From Phyto melanocephala (lineage: Eukaryota > Arthropoda > Insecta > Diptera > Rhinophoridae), in NCBI GenBank assembly GCA_941918925.1, contig OW799233.1, forward strand, positions 172,340,235-172,404,234: a DNA stretch of 64,000 nt. The letters are read 5' to 3'. Below the pieces are notes generated by a model that was not told the DNA's origin, made no database searches, and was given only the letters and a program-made list of their open reading frames with translations. A program made the position numbers and the translations under genes. Positions 61,205 to 64,000 of this stretch are shown here, piece by piece; position 1 is the stretch's first letter; the number at the start of each line of letters is the position of its first letter.

Positions 61205-62400
61205 CTCCTGCGTTTTCACAACGGACTTTAGTTTTTGAGATACATGGTACATCTGTATGTCAAAGAAAATAACAAAACGGACGTTGTTCGAATTAATATA
61301 GAATTCTTATTGTAAAAACAAATTTTAAAATTCAAAAGAAAAATAAAATTCTTAGATGTAACAGAAGTTGTGATAAAGACAATTTTTTTCAAAATTTTTA
61401 AATTTTTTTATTTATTTAAAATTCCCTAAAAATTTAAACAATATTTACAAACAAAAACAAGCCATATTTCAGTAAAACCGATGCACTACTCTGGCATTGT
61501 CTGCATATTGCAGTGTGGGTAAAATATTTAATTTATCAGTCCTCTTTCATACATTTTACTTGTTTATTATTGTTGGCAGTTTTGTAAACAAGCATGGCTA
61601 ACCAACCTATTTGACCATTTTCTGCGGTAACGCCCAATTGTTTAAACAACAATATATTTACAGAAAATCGGTACAGCAGTATAATAAGAATAACCACTAA
61701 AGGTGCAAAATAAATACTGAAAATAGACAGGAAGAAATTTTATGAGAAAAAGCAACACAAATGCTAAAAATTCCTTAATGTTTATGAACACAAGTATATA
61801 AATACTCATGTGTATGAAGGTCTTATTTACTCTGAATTCTTTAGTAATCTGCATTTGTTTACAACTTTTTTTCAATCGTCTTTAGTGTGTGATAAATATT
61901 TTGGAGGACTTAAATAATCAATGGGTGTAGAAGTTTAAATTTTTCAAAATTTTCATTCAAGTAGTACCAAGAAGATAGCATGTATGCATATACTAACCAC
62001 TTTTCGTAACACCTGAAAAAAAAGTTAATGGGTTGCCACTTTCATAGAAAAAATATGACTCGATTATTTGACTCTCTTCTGTAAGGCATGTGGTGCGATA
62101 CTGTACCCTGTGAGATATATTTACACAAAATTGATCAAAATTGTTAAAAATTAATTAGATTTAAAAAAAATTACAGGTAGCTTAATATTTCTGTGGCTTG
62201 GGGCTCAAAGAGCCAATGTCAAAATATTTACTTTTGAGAAAATTGAAAATTGAAAAAAATTGAAAACTTTACAGACTATCTATTTTCTAAATATAAATTT
62301 TGAGGGAGTTATAAAATTGTTTTGAAAAATTGTTTTCCTAATTATTGGGTGCAAATCATATCTTTGGAACGTGGTTTTTGAATTTAATATCTTGTACGTC
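61205..62400. other. Gene-free stretch
   Basis: Nothing was recognised. Confidence 0.35.
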
Positions 62401-62403
62401 ATA

Positions 62404-62520
62404 ATGAGTTAGGTAAGGTTAAAGAAGAGAAGCATTAAGAGCCCAAACCCCAGACAGGTATAAACATATGCCCAATTGCCATGTTATGCACTCTGAAGGA
62501 ACGAAACTCCCCAAGGAATA
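62404..62520 (-). mobile_element. LINE 3' UTR with TTAGG-like tail, copy 3
   Basis: GAGTTAGGTAAGGTTAAAG is followed by GAAGCATTAAGAGCCCAAAC, then ATGCCCAATTGCCATGTTATG. These match 31946-32025 block by block, but decayed. Only about 115 bp survive. Confidence 0.65.
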
Positions 62521-62569
62521 TGCATAAATATAGCTTTGTTATTCCGTTTGTTATTTTTACAGTATTTAT

Positions 62570-63250
62570 TTACGACCAAATAAAAAGTACATATAAAGAA
62601 TCCTTTAGCGAGGTCGATTTAACTATGTCTGTCCGTCTGTCCAACCATCCGTCTGTCCATTTGTATAATGGTTGAAATCAACCTTTTGAAACCCACACAG
62701 CTCCGAGATATGTTTTGGACCCGTTTATTGAATGTCATTAGCGGAAAATATTTTTTTAATCGGCAAAAATTTCAACTTTATATTAATATTCCACCAACAA
62801 AATTTTATTTTAACAACTAACGCATATTGTCCCTGATGCATTCTTATTGCTATACGTATGTATACATACATATATGTACATAATGGTACAAGCTGTGTGA
62901 ATTTTTGTTGTAGTTGTTATATTTCTTTATACTCAAACATATACACAAAGGTATGTAATGCAGACTTTGCCAGCTGTATTGCCATAATTACAAAGTTTTT
63001 CGTTTATTTACTGCACGTCGCACGAACATGATCGCACACAACAAGTACATGATGACATGCCATGAAAAAACAAACGAAGGCCTATAAAATTACGAAGATT
63101 TTTGTTAATTAACTGTACGTTGCACGACCAACAAACCAACAAACAAGAGCAAGAAAATCTGTTACACAAACAACTTATATATGCTTATAAATGTATACTG
63201 GCACTTTTGTGAAGGATATTAAAGATTCGGCACAGCCGAACAAAGTGCAC
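62570..63250 (-). repeat. Dispersed repeat family, copy D (inverted)
   Basis: Read on the minus strand it ends with the CGGACAGACATAG block (plus strand GTCTGTCCGTCTGTCC, about 62627) and starts with TTCGGCTGTGCCGAATCTTT (plus strand about 63226). That is the same order as copies A and B in reverse orientation. It is truncated and partly replaced. Confidence 0.55.
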
Positions 63251-63329
63251 TTACATATATACTTATTGTTTAATATTATAGCGTGAACAACCAATTTTTT
63301 TTTGCTGCGAAAATATCTAATTTTGTTTG

Positions 63330-63600
63330 AAAAAAGTTGTTATGTGGGAAGTTGTGCTTTGCTTTTATAATTTGAAAAAAAGTGCTGCTGCAGCACAGCA
63401 ATTGCTCATTGAAGCTTACGGTAAATGTGTTCTATCAGTTTCAATGTGGTTTGTGCGCTATTTAGAAAGCCAATTTTCGCCCAGGCCAGTAAAAAACTTA
63501 AGGGCCAAGAATCGGAAACCCTACTCTGAAAATATTTTTGCCAAGCACATAAAAAGTTTGCAAATTTATAAAGAGGTACTGCAGCAGCAATTTTAACACG
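63330..63600 (+). mobile_element. Mariner N-terminal fragment
   Basis: The frame reads VVLCFYNLKKSAAAAQQLLI, EAYGKCVLSVSMWFVRYLES. This resembles the first helix-turn-helix of classical mariners (F-LKKxAAEAxRxLxEAYGExxLS). After that the frame continues with unrelated-looking residues to 63596, suggesting an internal deletion. No ends were found. Confidence 0.55.
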
Positions 63601-64000
63601 TTTGCAACAAGCAAGATTTATTTTAAAGCAGGGAATTTGATAGAAATAGAATAGAAGCCGACATACTTTGTAGGATGATTTTGCATAACATAAATACTGC
63701 CTATACACATAAAAAAAAAACAATTTTTGAAACAAACCACTACTTGCGATAAAAAAGAAACTCATTAAACCTGCTAAAACTATTTAGAGTAAAATGGTTA
63801 GAAAGTTTTTTCTCAGCCACTTTTAGGTCCAGTTATTTCCCCGGTTGACTACTATTAGTTTCAATCGATGCAGGATACTGTCTCTAGAATACGCTTTACT
63901 GCAAAACAGGATACCAGAAATTGTCTATATTAGTTTTAGTCTAAAAAGGTGAGCAGTATTTTTAACTTAAATTTATTTTGTACAAATGTTTTAAAATAAA
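63601..64000. other. Gene-free stretch to window end
   Basis: Nothing was recognised. Confidence 0.35.

Overview
The window looks like nuclear DNA from a dipteran fly, probably a calyptrate. It is very AT-rich with long homopolymer runs. One exon encodes a low-complexity, Gln/Asn/Ser/Thr-rich protein with an ankyrin-repeat start and a textbook GT donor. The transposon families are typical of flies: DD41D mariners, piggyBac, Harbinger, hAT, MULE, pogo/Tigger, and Jockey/CR1, R1, LOA/I and RTE LINEs. The species call is inference. There is no bacterial gene, operon or CRISPR array.

Only one host-gene segment is convincing: a minus-strand first coding exon at 33475-34239. It ends in an ankyrin-repeat start and runs into an intron that must be longer than 33 kb unless an exon was missed, because no further exon was recognised between 1 and 33470. 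Its 5' flank (34240 onward) holds a candidate DRE (TATCGATA) about 460 bp upstream of the ATG. The rest is intronic or intergenic DNA filled with decayed, often nested mobile elements.

Left arm (1-33 kb): a terminal-inverted-repeat (TIR) element end (to 588); a plus-strand LINE (3.4-6.5 kb) split exactly at its reverse-transcriptase YADD box by a Harbinger element; a minus-strand LINE (8.6-11.9 kb) split by a piggyBac element and by a 65-bp insertion with a 12-bp duplication; several DD41D mariner remnants (15.4, 17.0, 20.6, 24.4 kb); a Helitron-like element carrying a retroposon (22.1-23.2 kb); a LOA/I-type LINE end with TTAGG-like tail (24.8 kb); a LINE nested in a TIR element (27-28.7 kb); an RTE end (30.9 kb); and a 599-bp pure GTAA microsatellite (32.2 kb).

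Right arm (34-64 kb): a pogo-like element holding a second repeat (37.4-39.5 kb); a decayed R1-type LINE (39.7 kb); two MULE copies (43.3 and 54.0 kb); an RTE end with a 10-bp duplication inside a cluster of GTCACGTACGAT motifs (45.5-46.5 kb); a hAT transposase remnant split by a 1,454-bp element of unknown family with a TGCA duplication (46.8-49.2 kb); a DD41D element whose 183-bp arms are inverted copies of its own transposase 3' end (49.9-50.8 kb); a pogo-type deletion derivative (56.2 kb); and a 127-bp double-hairpin MITE (59.7 kb). The strongest candidates for something undescribed are the 1,454-bp element, the arm-duplicated DD41D element and the TTAGG-tailed LINE family.
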